DNA of 64,000 nt, from contig DASSTS010000002.1 in the NCBI GenBank assembly GCA_035707805.1, forward strand, positions 1 through 64,000, given 5' to 3'. The position numbers and the translations under genes are program-made. The DNA comes from Castellaniella sp035707805. Its GTDB lineage: Bacteria > Pseudomonadota > Gammaproteobacteria > Burkholderiales > Burkholderiaceae_B. The notes beneath the pieces were generated by a model. The model did no database searches. It was not told the DNA's origin and was given only the letters and a program-made list of their open reading frames with translations. Positions 7,407 through 14,824 of the stretch are shown in pieces (position 1 is the stretch's first letter; each line of letters opens with the position of its first letter).

Positions 7407-10280
7407 TCAGGACGCGGCCGCGCCGGCCGCCGTTTCCCGCGACTGCAGCAGCGCGTCCTGGTGCTGCTCGAAGGACGACCAGTCCTGCTGCCATTGCGAG
7501 GGTTCGGTGACCTTGCGCACCTGGACGGCCGTCACCTTGTATTCCGGGCAATCCGTCGCCCAGTCGGTGTTGTCGGTGGTCAGGACGTTGGAGCCGCACT
7601 CGGGGAAATGGAAGGTGGTGTAGACCACGCCCGGCTGGATGCGCTCGGTGACCGTCGCCCGCAGCACGGTCTCGCCCGCGCGGCTCTGGATGGCGACGCG
7701 GTCGCCCTCGAGAATGCCCCGGTCCTCGGCGTCGTGCGGATGGATCTCCAGCACGTCCTCGCTGTGCCAGGCCGTGTTGGCCGTGCGCCGCGTCTGGACC
7801 CCGGCGTTGTACTGCGACAGGATGCGGCCGGTGGTCATCAGCAGCGGGAAGCGGCGGGTGGATTTTTCCTCGGTCGGGACGTACTGCGTGATCATGAACC
7901 GGCCCTTGCCTCGCACGAACTCGCCCACGTGCATGATGGGCGTGCCCTCGGGGGCGGCCTCGTTGCAGGGCCACTGGACGCTGCCGCCCAGGGCGGCGAT
8001 GCGGCCGAACGAGACGCCGGCGAAGGTGGGGGTCAGGCGCGCGATCTCGTCCAGGATCTCGCCGGGGTGGGCGTAGTCCATGGGATAGCCCATGGCCCGG
8101 GACAGGGCGCAGGTGACTTCCCAGTCGGCCAGGCCGGCCTTGGGTTTCATCACCTGGCGCACGCGCGAGATGCGCCGCTCGGCGTTGGTGAAGGTGCCGT
8201 CCTTTTCCAGGAAGGAAGAGCCCGGCAGGAAGACGTGCGCGTACTTGGCGGTCTCGTTCAGGAACATATCCTGGACGATCACGCATTCCATGGATTTCAA
8301 GGCCTCCACCACGTGCTGCGTGTTGGGGTCGGACTGGGCGACGTCCTCGCCCTGGCAGTACAGGCCCTTGAACGAGCCGCTGTGGGCGGCGTCGAACATG
8401 TTGGGCAGCCGCAGGCCGGGCTCGGGCTGCAGGGTCACGCCCCAGGCCCGCTCGAATTCGCCCCGCACCTGCGGGTCGGACACGTGCCGGTAGCCCGGCA
8501 GCTCGTGCGGGAAGGATCCCATGTCGCAGGAGCCCTGGACGTTGTTCTGGCCTCGCAGGGGGTTGATGCCGACCCCTTCGCGGCCGATGTTGCCGGTGAT
8601 CATCGCCAGGTTGGCGATGCACATGATGGCCGTGGACCCCTGGCTGTGTTCGGTGACGCCCAGGCCGTAGTAGATGGCCGCGTTGCCGCCGGTGGCATAG
8701 AGGCGCGCGGCGCCCCGCAGGTCCGCGGCCGGCACCCCGGTGATGGCCTCGGTGGCCTCGGGGGCGTGCTCGGGCCGGCGGATGAACTGCAGCCATTGGT
8801 CGAAGGCCAGGTCCTCGCAGCGGGCGCGCACGAATTCCTGGTTCACCAGGCCTTCGGTGACGATGACGTGCGCCATGGCGTTGAGCACGGCGACGTTCGT
8901 GCCGGGGCGCACCGGCAGGTGGTAGTCGGCCTTGACGTGCGGCGCATCGACCAGCTCGATCCGGCGGGGATCGATCACGATCAGGCGCGCGCCCTGGCGC
9001 AGGCGCTGTTTCAGGCGCGAGGCGAAGACCGGATGGGCGGCGCTGGGATTGGCGCCCAGCACGACGGCGACGTCCACGTGCATGACCGAGTCGAAGGTCT
9101 GGGTGCCGGCGGATTCGCCGATGGTGGTCTTCAGGCCGTAGCCGGTGGGCGAATGGCAGACCCGCCCGCAGGTATCGACGTTGTTGTTGCCCATGGCGGC
9201 GCGCACGAGCTTTTGCACCAGGTAGGTTTCCTCGTTGGTGCAGCGCGACGAGGTGATGCCGCCCACGGAATCGACGCCGTAGCGGTCCTGGATGCGGCGC
9301 AACTCGGAGGCCGCGTAGGCGATGGCCTCGTCCCAGGAGACCTCGCGCCAGGGATCCGTGATCCGCTCGCGGATCATGGGGCGGGTCAGGCGGTCGGCGT
9401 GGGTGGCGTAGCCCCAGGCAAAGCGGCCCTTGACGCAGGAATGTCCGCGGTTGGCCTTGCCGTCCTTCCAGGGCGTCATGCGCACCACCGTCTCGCCCTG
9501 CATCTCGGCCTTGAAGCCGCAGCCGACCCCGCAGTAGGCGCAGGTGGTGATCACGGCGTGCTCGGCCTGCCCCTGCTCGATGATGGTGTTCTCGATCAGC
9601 GAGCCCGTGGGGCAGGCCTGCACGCAGGCCCCGCAGGACACGCAGTCGCTGTCGAGGAAGCCGTCGTTCTGTCCCGCCACGATGCGCGAATCGAAGCCGC
9701 GCGCCTCGACCGTCAGGGCATAGGTGCCCTGGACCTCGTCGCAGGCGCGCACGCAGCGGCTGCAGACGATGCACTTGGAGGCGTCGTAGGTGAAATAGGG
9801 ATTGCTGGTGTCGACGGGGTCCTGCAGGTGGTTCGCGCCGTCGAAGCCGTAGCGCACGTTGCGCAGGCCCACGACCCCGGCCATGTCCTGCAGCTCGCAA
9901 TCGCCGTTGGCCGGACAGGTCAGGCAGTCCAGCGGATGGTCGGAGACGTAGAGCTCCATGACGTTGCGCCGCAGGTCGCGCAGTTTTGGCGTCTGGGTAT
10001 GCACCACCATGCCGTCCTCGACGGGCGTGGTGCAGGACGCGGGATGCCCCCGGCGGCCTTCGATTTCCACCAGGCACAGGCGGCATGAGCCGAAGGCCTC
10101 GAGATTGTCCGAGGCGCAGAGCTTGGGGATCTGGATGCCGGTCTCGGCGGCGGCGCGCATGACGGACGTGCCGGCGGGCACGGTGAGGATCTGTCCGTCG
10201 ATGGTCAGGGTGACGGTCTCGGTCGACAGGGAGGCGGGCGTGCCCAGGTCCCGGTCGCGCTTGAGGACGGTTTCCAGCAT
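7407..10280 (-). CDS. fdsA: NAD-dependent formate dehydrogenase alpha (catalytic) subunit FdsA
   Basis: Oxidises formate to CO2 at a molybdenum bis-pyranopterin centre. Seen in 957 residues: an N-terminal [2Fe-2S] domain (C55, C66, C69, C83), a His-Cys3 [4Fe-4S] site (HPLDCLTCPANGDC, H115/C119/C122/C128), two ferredoxin-like [4Fe-4S] clusters (CIVCSRCVRAC near 170-180 and CVSCGACVQACP near 213-223), the catalytic-domain cluster (CAYCGVGC near 247-254) and then the molybdopterin domain. The expected metal ligand is C375 in DTCGRVCHSPTG, so this is a cysteine, not a selenocysteine, enzyme. AAGGAG precedes ATG 10280. It sits between fdsB and fdhD in one operon. Confidence 0.97.
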   Translation of the reverse strand: MLETVLKRDRDLGTPASLSTETVTLTIDGQILTVPAGTSVMRAAAETGIQIPKLCASDNLEAFGSCRLCLVEIEGRRGHPASCTTPVEDGMVVHTQTPKLRDLRRNVMELYVSDHPLDCLTCPANGDCELQDMAGVVGLRNVRYGFDGANHLQDPVDTSNPYFTYDASKCIVCSRCVRACDEVQGTYALTVEARGFDSRIVAGQNDGFLDSDCVSCGACVQACPTGSLIENTIIEQGQAEHAVITTCAYCGVGCGFKAEMQGETVVRMTPWKDGKANRGHSCVKGRFAWGYATHADRLTRPMIRERITDPWREVSWDEAIAYAASELRRIQDRYGVDSVGGITSSRCTNEETYLVQKLVRAAMGNNNVDTCGRVCHSPTGYGLKTTIGESAGTQTFDSVMHVDVAVVLGANPSAAHPVFASRLKQRLRQGARLIVIDPRRIELVDAPHVKADYHLPVRPGTNVAVLNAMAHVIVTEGLVNQEFVRARCEDLAFDQWLQFIRRPEHAPEATEAITGVPAADLRGAARLYATGGNAAIYYGLGVTEHSQGSTAIMCIANLAMITGNIGREGVGINPLRGQNNVQGSCDMGSFPHELPGYRHVSDPQVRGEFERAWGVTLQPEPGLRLPNMFDAAHSGSFKGLYCQGEDVAQSDPNTQHVVEALKSMECVIVQDMFLNETAKYAHVFLPGSSFLEKDGTFTNAERRISRVRQVMKPKAGLADWEVTCALSRAMGYPMDYAHPGEILDEIARLTPTFAGVSFGRIAALGGSVQWPCNEAAPEGTPIMHVGEFVRGKGRFMITQYVPTEEKSTRRFPLLMTTGRILSQYNAGVQTRRTANTAWHSEDVLEIHPHDAEDRGILEGDRVAIQSRAGETVLRATVTERIQPGVVYTTFHFPECGSNVLTTDNTDWATDCPEYKVTAVQVRKVTEPSQWQQDWSSFEQHQDALLQSRETAAGAAAS

Positions 10281-10290
10281 GGCGGGCTCC

Positions 10291-11850
10291 TTAGGCGGTT
10301 TGCAGAGCGGTGGTTTCGGCCAGGCCGAAGTCTTGCGGGAAATGGCGCAGCGCCGACAGCACCGGGTAGGGCGTCATGCCCCCCAGGGCGCACAGCGAAC
10401 CGGCCAGCATGGTGTCGCACAGGTCCTGCAGCAACCCGGCCTGGACCTCGCGGTCCTGGTCGGCGCGGATCTTCTGCAGGATCTCGGTCCCGCGGACGGA
10501 ACCGATCCGGCAGGGCGTGCATTTGCCGCAGGATTCGATGGCGCAGAATTCCATGGCGTACTGCGCCATGGCGGCCATGTCCACGGTGTCGTCGAAGGCC
10601 ACGACGCCGCCGTGGCCCAGCATGGCCGAGATCTGCACGAAGGCCTCGTAGTCCAGCGGCGTGTCCCACTGGGATTCGGGCAGGTAGGCGCCCAGCGGGC
10701 CGCCGACCTGCACGGCGCGCAGCGGCCGGCCCGAGCGGCTGCCCCCGCCGTAGTCGTAGAGCAGTTCGCGCAGGGTCAGGCCGAAGGCCTTTTCGACCAG
10801 CCCGCCGTAGCGGATGTTGCCCGCCAGCTGGAAGGGCAGGGTGCCCCGCGACTTGCCCATGCCGAAGTCCCGGTAGGCGGCTGCGCCCTGGGCCAGGATG
10901 AAGGGCGCCGTGGCCAGGGAAATCACGTTGTTGATGACCGTGGGGCAGCCGAACAGGCCGCGGATCGCGGGCAGCGGCGGCTTGGCGCGCACCAGGCCGC
11001 GGCGGCCTTCCAGGCTTTCGAGCAGGGAGGTCTCCTCGCCGCAGATGTAGGCGCCGGCGCCGCGGCGCAGCGCGATGTCGAAGGCGCGGCCCGATCCCCC
11101 GACGTCGTCGCCCAGCCAGCCGGCCTCCCGGGCCAGCGCCAGGGCGCGGGCGAGGACGCGTTCGGCCTGCGGGTATTCCGAGCGTACGTAGAGGTAGCCC
11201 CGCGTCGCGCCCACCGCCACGCCGGCGATCGTCATGCCCTCGATCAGCGCGAACGGGTCGCCCTCCATCAGCATGCGGTCGGAGAACGTGCCCGAATCGC
11301 CTTCGTCGGCATTGCAGACGATGTATTTCTGGGGCGCGTCGGTCTGGAGGACCGTGCGCCACTTGATGCCGGTGGGGAAGGCCGCGCCGCCCCGGCCGCG
11401 CAGGCCGGATTCGGTGACGCAGGCGACGACGTCGGCGGGCGCCATGTCCAGCGCGCGCCTCAGGCCCGCGTAGCCGCCGTGGGATTCGTAGTCGGCGAGG
11501 CTGAGTGGATCGATGACGCCCACGCGGGCGAAGGTCAGGCGTTCCTGGTTCCGCAGGAAGGGAATGGCATCGGTCGGGCCATGGTACAGCGGGTGGGAGG
11601 CGCCTTCGGTCCAGGCCGCGTCCAGGATGGCGGGCACGTCGGCCGCCGTCACCGGGCCGTAGGCGATGCGGCCGGCCGGCGTCGCGGCCTCGACCAGCGG
11701 CTCGAGCCAGTGCATGCCCCGCGAGCCGTTGCGCACGATGCGGACCGCCATGCCGCGGCGGGCGGCCTCGGTCTCGAAGGCGGCCGCCAGGGCGTCGGCC
11801 CCCATCGCCACCGCCGAGGTGTCCAGCGGGATGTACAGGATCTTTTCCAT
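10291..11850 (-). CDS. fdsB: NAD-dependent formate dehydrogenase beta subunit FdsB (NuoF-like)
   Basis: The diaphorase subunit: it binds FMN and NAD and carries a [4Fe-4S] cluster, handing electrons from FdsA to NAD+. Seen: 519 residues with an N-terminal thioredoxin-like part, the NuoF-type FMN/NAD region (GLRGRGGAAFPTGIKW, CNADEGDSGTFSDR, YICGEETSLLESLEG) and the C-terminal cluster motif ESCGKCTPCRIG with a later cysteine in GSLCALGG. It is longer than NuoF because of the fused N-terminal domain, as in other Fds enzymes. Its start is 1 bp downstream of the fdsG stop and it ends 10 bp before fdsA. Confidence 0.96.
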   Translation of the reverse strand: MEKILYIPLDTSAVAMGADALAAAFETEAARRGMAVRIVRNGSRGMHWLEPLVEAATPAGRIAYGPVTAADVPAILDAAWTEGASHPLYHGPTDAIPFLRNQERLTFARVGVIDPLSLADYESHGGYAGLRRALDMAPADVVACVTESGLRGRGGAAFPTGIKWRTVLQTDAPQKYIVCNADEGDSGTFSDRMLMEGDPFALIEGMTIAGVAVGATRGYLYVRSEYPQAERVLARALALAREAGWLGDDVGGSGRAFDIALRRGAGAYICGEETSLLESLEGRRGLVRAKPPLPAIRGLFGCPTVINNVISLATAPFILAQGAAAYRDFGMGKSRGTLPFQLAGNIRYGGLVEKAFGLTLRELLYDYGGGSRSGRPLRAVQVGGPLGAYLPESQWDTPLDYEAFVQISAMLGHGGVVAFDDTVDMAAMAQYAMEFCAIESCGKCTPCRIGSVRGTEILQKIRADQDREVQAGLLQDLCDTMLAGSLCALGGMTPYPVLSALRHFPQDFGLAETTALQTA

Positions 11851-11851
11851 G

Positions 11852-12328
11852 TCAGACCTCCGCCGCGAGCAGCGCGTCGAGCTTTTCGGGCGTGACCTGC
11901 GCGTGCGGCCGGCCGTTGATCATGACGGCCGGCGACTGGCCGCACAGGCCCAGGCAGAAGACCGGTTCGAGCGAGAGCTGACCGTCGGGCGCCTGAGCGG
12001 CGAGGTCCTCGGCGTGACGATACAGCGCCTGCCCGCCACAGGCCTGACAGGACTCGGCCCGACAGACCTCGACCCGGGTGCGGGCGGGCGGCGTGGTGTG
12101 GAAATGGGTATAGAACTGGATGACGCCGTGGACTTCCGCACGGGACCGCTGGATGCCCGCGGCGATCTGCGCGACGGCCTCGTCCGGGATGTAGCCCAGC
12201 GCGTCCTGCACGTCGTGCAGGATGGGCAGCAAGGCGCCCTGCTGGCCGGCATGTCGCGCCAGGATGTCCTGGATCAGGCGGTTTGCGTCCCCGGGGGCCG
12301 AGTCGGTGCGAACACTGTCCATCGTCAT
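11852..12328 (-). CDS. fdsG: NAD-dependent formate dehydrogenase gamma subunit FdsG (NuoE-like)
   Basis: A thioredoxin-like [2Fe-2S] subunit that pairs with FdsB. Seen: 158 residues, with LHDVQDALGYIPDEAV near the N-terminus and the four cluster cysteines in CRAESCQACGG and FCLGLCGQSPAV. It is the first gene of the fds operon, transcribed away from the regulator at 12515. The start is taken at ATG 12328 (MTMDSVRTD); a second in-frame ATG two codons later is equally possible. Confidence 0.95.
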   Translation of the reverse strand: MTMDSVRTDSAPGDANRLIQDILARHAGQQGALLPILHDVQDALGYIPDEAVAQIAAGIQRSRAEVHGVIQFYTHFHTTPPARTRVEVCRAESCQACGGQALYRHAEDLAAQAPDGQLSLEPVFCLGLCGQSPAVMINGRPHAQVTPEKLDALLAAEV

Positions 12329-12514
12329 GTCTCCGGCGCATGGGCGGCAGCATGCGCTTTAATATGTTTTAAATTACATATATATGGATTGCCGTTAAAT
12401 TAATCTACTATCGAAAATGAATTGATTTCAATAAGATATAAAGAGCATATTAAAAACATGGGTACCGGATTTATATGTAATTGATTTCATAATATTTAGA
12501 AAACAGGAGGAGAC
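12329..12514. promoter_or_regulatory. AT-rich divergent promoter region between fdsG and the regulator
   Basis: A 186-bp region strikingly richer in A and T than its surroundings, lying between two divergent genes, so it must hold both promoters. TTACATATA (12374-12382) and TATATGTAA (12472-12480) are exact inverted copies about 100 bp apart. The first is itself part of a palindrome, ATATGT/ACATAT (12362-12367 and 12376-12381). These are the best candidates for regulator-binding sites. AGGAGGAG lies 5 bases before ATG 12515. Confidence 0.6.
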
Positions 12515-13609
12515 ATGGCGGTTTATCGATTCAAGCCCCGGCTCAATTCGGAATGGGTGCTGGAAAAGCAATCCGGGGAAATACTGCCCATGGGCGAGGT
12601 CATGCGGCTGCTGGCGGCGGTGGACGAACACGGCCACATCGCCGGCGCCTGTCAGGCGCGCGGCCTGTCCTATCGCCACGCCTGGGGACTGCTGCGCAAG
12701 GCCGAGTCGGACTTCCAGGCGCCGCTGATCGAGACCTCCCGCCGGCGCGGATCCCGCCTGACCAGCTTCGCGCAGCATCTCCTCTGGGCCAACCGCCGCA
12801 TCGATGCGCGCCTGGCGCCGACCTTCGAGAGCATCGCCTCCGAGCTGCAGGAGGAACTGCAGCGCCTGTATTCCGAGGAAATGTCGGTGCTGCGCCTGCA
12901 TGCCAGCCATGGCTTCGCGGTGGAAGGGCTGATGCGCCTGGCCAACGGCCAGGACATGCTGCCGCTGGAACTGCGCTACCGCACGGGGATCGAGGCCCTG
13001 GCCTCGCTGGACCGGGGTGAATGCGACCTGGCGGGCTTCCAGGTGCCGGTCGACGAGTTCGAAAAGCCGATCCTGAAACGCTACGAGCACTGGCTCAGTC
13101 CGGAACGCATGCTGCTGCTGCACCTGGCCGAGCGCAACACGGGCCTGTTCGTGCAGCCCGGCAACCCCAAGAACATCCGGTCGGTGCAGGACTTCGTGCG
13201 CCCGGACGTGCGCTTCGTCAATCGGCAGATGGGGTCCAGCACGCGCTTTCTGGTGCACCTGATGCTCGAGCGCCACGGCATCGACCCCAGCCAGGTCACG
13301 GGTTTCGACAGCGGCGAATTCACCCACCTGGCCATCGCCGCGCACATCGCCAGCGGCATGGCGGACGTCGGCATCGGCGTGGAGACCGCGGCTTGGCGCT
13401 GCGGCCTGGATTTCATCCCGCTCGCCAAGGAACGGTATTTCTTCGGCATCAACAAGGACCTGGTGGGGACCCAGTCCCTGCAAAGGCTGCTGGACCTGAT
13501 GAATGGCGACGACTACCAGGCCTATGTGCGCGATCTGGTCGGCTACGACTGCAGCCTGATGGGCCAGGTGCAGACGCTGGAGCAGGCCTTCGGACCCGAA
13601 TACCTCTGA
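12515..13609 (+). CDS. fdsR: ModE-like / LysR-like regulator with periplasmic-binding-type effector domain, probable fds operon regulator
   Basis: A transcriptional regulator read divergently from fdsG. Seen: 364 residues with an N-terminal ModE-like winged helix (MGEVMRLLAAVDEHGHIAGA, SYRHAWGLLRKAE, residues about 25-65) and a C-terminal substrate-binding domain of the PBP type (GLMRLANGQ, VRFVNRQMGSSTRFLVHLML, GMADVGIGVETAAWR). Known: in Cupriavidus a regulator of this architecture, FdsR, is divergent from fdsGBACD and controls it in response to formate. The placement here is the same, so the symbol is by synteny. The start is fixed by AGGAGGAG just before ATG. It converges with roxA with a 4-bp gap. 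Confidence 0.85.
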   Translation: MAVYRFKPRLNSEWVLEKQSGEILPMGEVMRLLAAVDEHGHIAGACQARGLSYRHAWGLLRKAESDFQAPLIETSRRRGSRLTSFAQHLLWANRRIDARLAPTFESIASELQEELQRLYSEEMSVLRLHASHGFAVEGLMRLANGQDMLPLELRYRTGIEALASLDRGECDLAGFQVPVDEFEKPILKRYEHWLSPERMLLLHLAERNTGLFVQPGNPKNIRSVQDFVRPDVRFVNRQMGSSTRFLVHLMLERHGIDPSQVTGFDSGEFTHLAIAAHIASGMADVGIGVETAAWRCGLDFIPLAKERYFFGINKDLVGTQSLQRLLDLMNGDDYQAYVRDLVGYDCSLMGQVQTLEQAFGPEYL

Positions 13610-13613
13610 GGGC

Positions 13614-14816
13614 TCAGGGCTCCCAGTGCGCCCAGCCTTCCTGCAGCCATTCGTCCAGCAGCGCCCGGATCGGCGGCGGCAGGCGGCGCAGTTCGTCGGC
13701 GGCCAGGCAGCGCTGGTCCGCCAGCGCCTGCAGCGCCGAGACCGGCGCCTGGCCGGCGACCTCGCCGTTGATGAAGAGCTGCGCCCCGCTGTACATCAGC
13801 CGGGTGCAGCGGTCCAGCACCAGCCGGCCCGCCTCGGGCACGGCCGCGCTCAGGGATACCGGCTCGTCGGCCGGCTCGAACAGGGCGCTGTCGGGCAGCG
13901 AGGTCAGCCACTGGCCCAGGAACCGGGCGGCCACCGCTTCGTCCAGGCGGATCCGTTGCAGGGTGTCCAGCGTGGCCCGGACCAGGTGCTCGGGCAGGGC
14001 CGCCGGCTGCCGGGTCGCCGGGACGCCCGCATCGGTGTACAGGGAAGCCAGGTCCGGGCCGGCCAGGCAGGGATGGCCGTACAGGCCGGGGTCGCCCAGG
14101 TGCTGGGCCGAGATCTGGTCGGCGGCCGATTCCAGCAGGCCGCGGGCCAGCGTGGCCTCGCTGGGTACGCGAAAGCCGATGGACAGGGTCATGCAGTCGT
14201 TGCCGATCGCCACGCCGTCGTGGCAGACGTGCGGCGGCAGGTAGAGCATGTCGCCGGGTTCCAGGATGTCGTCCGCATCCGGCTGGAAATCGGCCAGGAT
14301 CTTCAGCGGCAGGCCCGGGACCAGGCTGCGGTCGTCCTGGCTGCTGGTGCGCCAGCGGCGGCGCCCCTGGCCCTGCAGCAGGAAGACGTCGTAGCTGTCG
14401 AAATGCGGCCCCACGCCGCCGCCGTCCGCGGCGATGCTGATCATCAGGTCGTCCAGCCGCGCGTCGGAGATGAAGCGGAACTGCCGCATCAGCGCCGCGG
14501 ATTCGTCATCGTGCAGGTCCACGCTTTGCACCAGCAGCGTCCAGCGCGGCTGGGACATCGGCGGAAACCGCCGGAACGGGCCGTGCTTCAGCGTCCAGCC
14601 GGCGTCGCCATGCGTGATCAGGCGGGATTCGACTTCCTCGCGGCGGGCAAGCGTCTGCACCTCTCGCACCGTGACCGGCGGGCGGAAACCCGGAATGGCC
14701 TGGCGGATCAGCAGGGGTTTTTTCTGCCAGTAGTTGCGCATGAATTCGCGAGGGCTCAGCCCCCCCAGCAGCGGGGTGGGAAGGTCGATGTCGGGGGTGG
14801 CGTAAGCGCGGGTCAT
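13614..14816 (-). CDS. roxA: Ribosomal protein uL16 3-hydroxylase, JmjC/cupin family (RoxA/YcfD type)
   Basis: A 2-oxoglutarate- and Fe(II)-dependent oxygenase that hydroxylates an arginine of ribosomal protein uL16. Seen: 400 residues from ATG 14816 (MTRAYATPDIDLPTPLLGGL). It has the signature NYWQKKPLLIRQA, the metal-binding H-x-D of the JmjC fold in GPHFDSYDVFLLQGQGRR, and DMLYLPPHVCHDGVA supplying the distal histidine. The C-terminal winged-helix region holds LMYSGAQLFINGE. It starts 8 bp after the mutS stop on the same strand, so it is probably co-transcribed with mutS. The long upstream extension of this frame across mutS is a shadow. Confidence 0.9.
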   Translation of the reverse strand: MTRAYATPDIDLPTPLLGGLSPREFMRNYWQKKPLLIRQAIPGFRPPVTVREVQTLARREEVESRLITHGDAGWTLKHGPFRRFPPMSQPRWTLLVQSVDLHDDESAALMRQFRFISDARLDDLMISIAADGGGVGPHFDSYDVFLLQGQGRRRWRTSSQDDRSLVPGLPLKILADFQPDADDILEPGDMLYLPPHVCHDGVAIGNDCMTLSIGFRVPSEATLARGLLESAADQISAQHLGDPGLYGHPCLAGPDLASLYTDAGVPATRQPAALPEHLVRATLDTLQRIRLDEAVAARFLGQWLTSLPDSALFEPADEPVSLSAAVPEAGRLVLDRCTRLMYSGAQLFINGEVAGQAPVSALQALADQRCLAADELRRLPPPIRALLDEWLQEGWAHWEP

Positions 14817-14824
14817 GATGGCAC

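Noticed and set aside
7396..10086. Long upstream extension of the fdhD frame over fdsA
   Set aside because: fdsA is certain on the same strand in another frame, and the extension is Arg/Pro-rich shadow. The fdhD ribosome site fixes the start at 7395.
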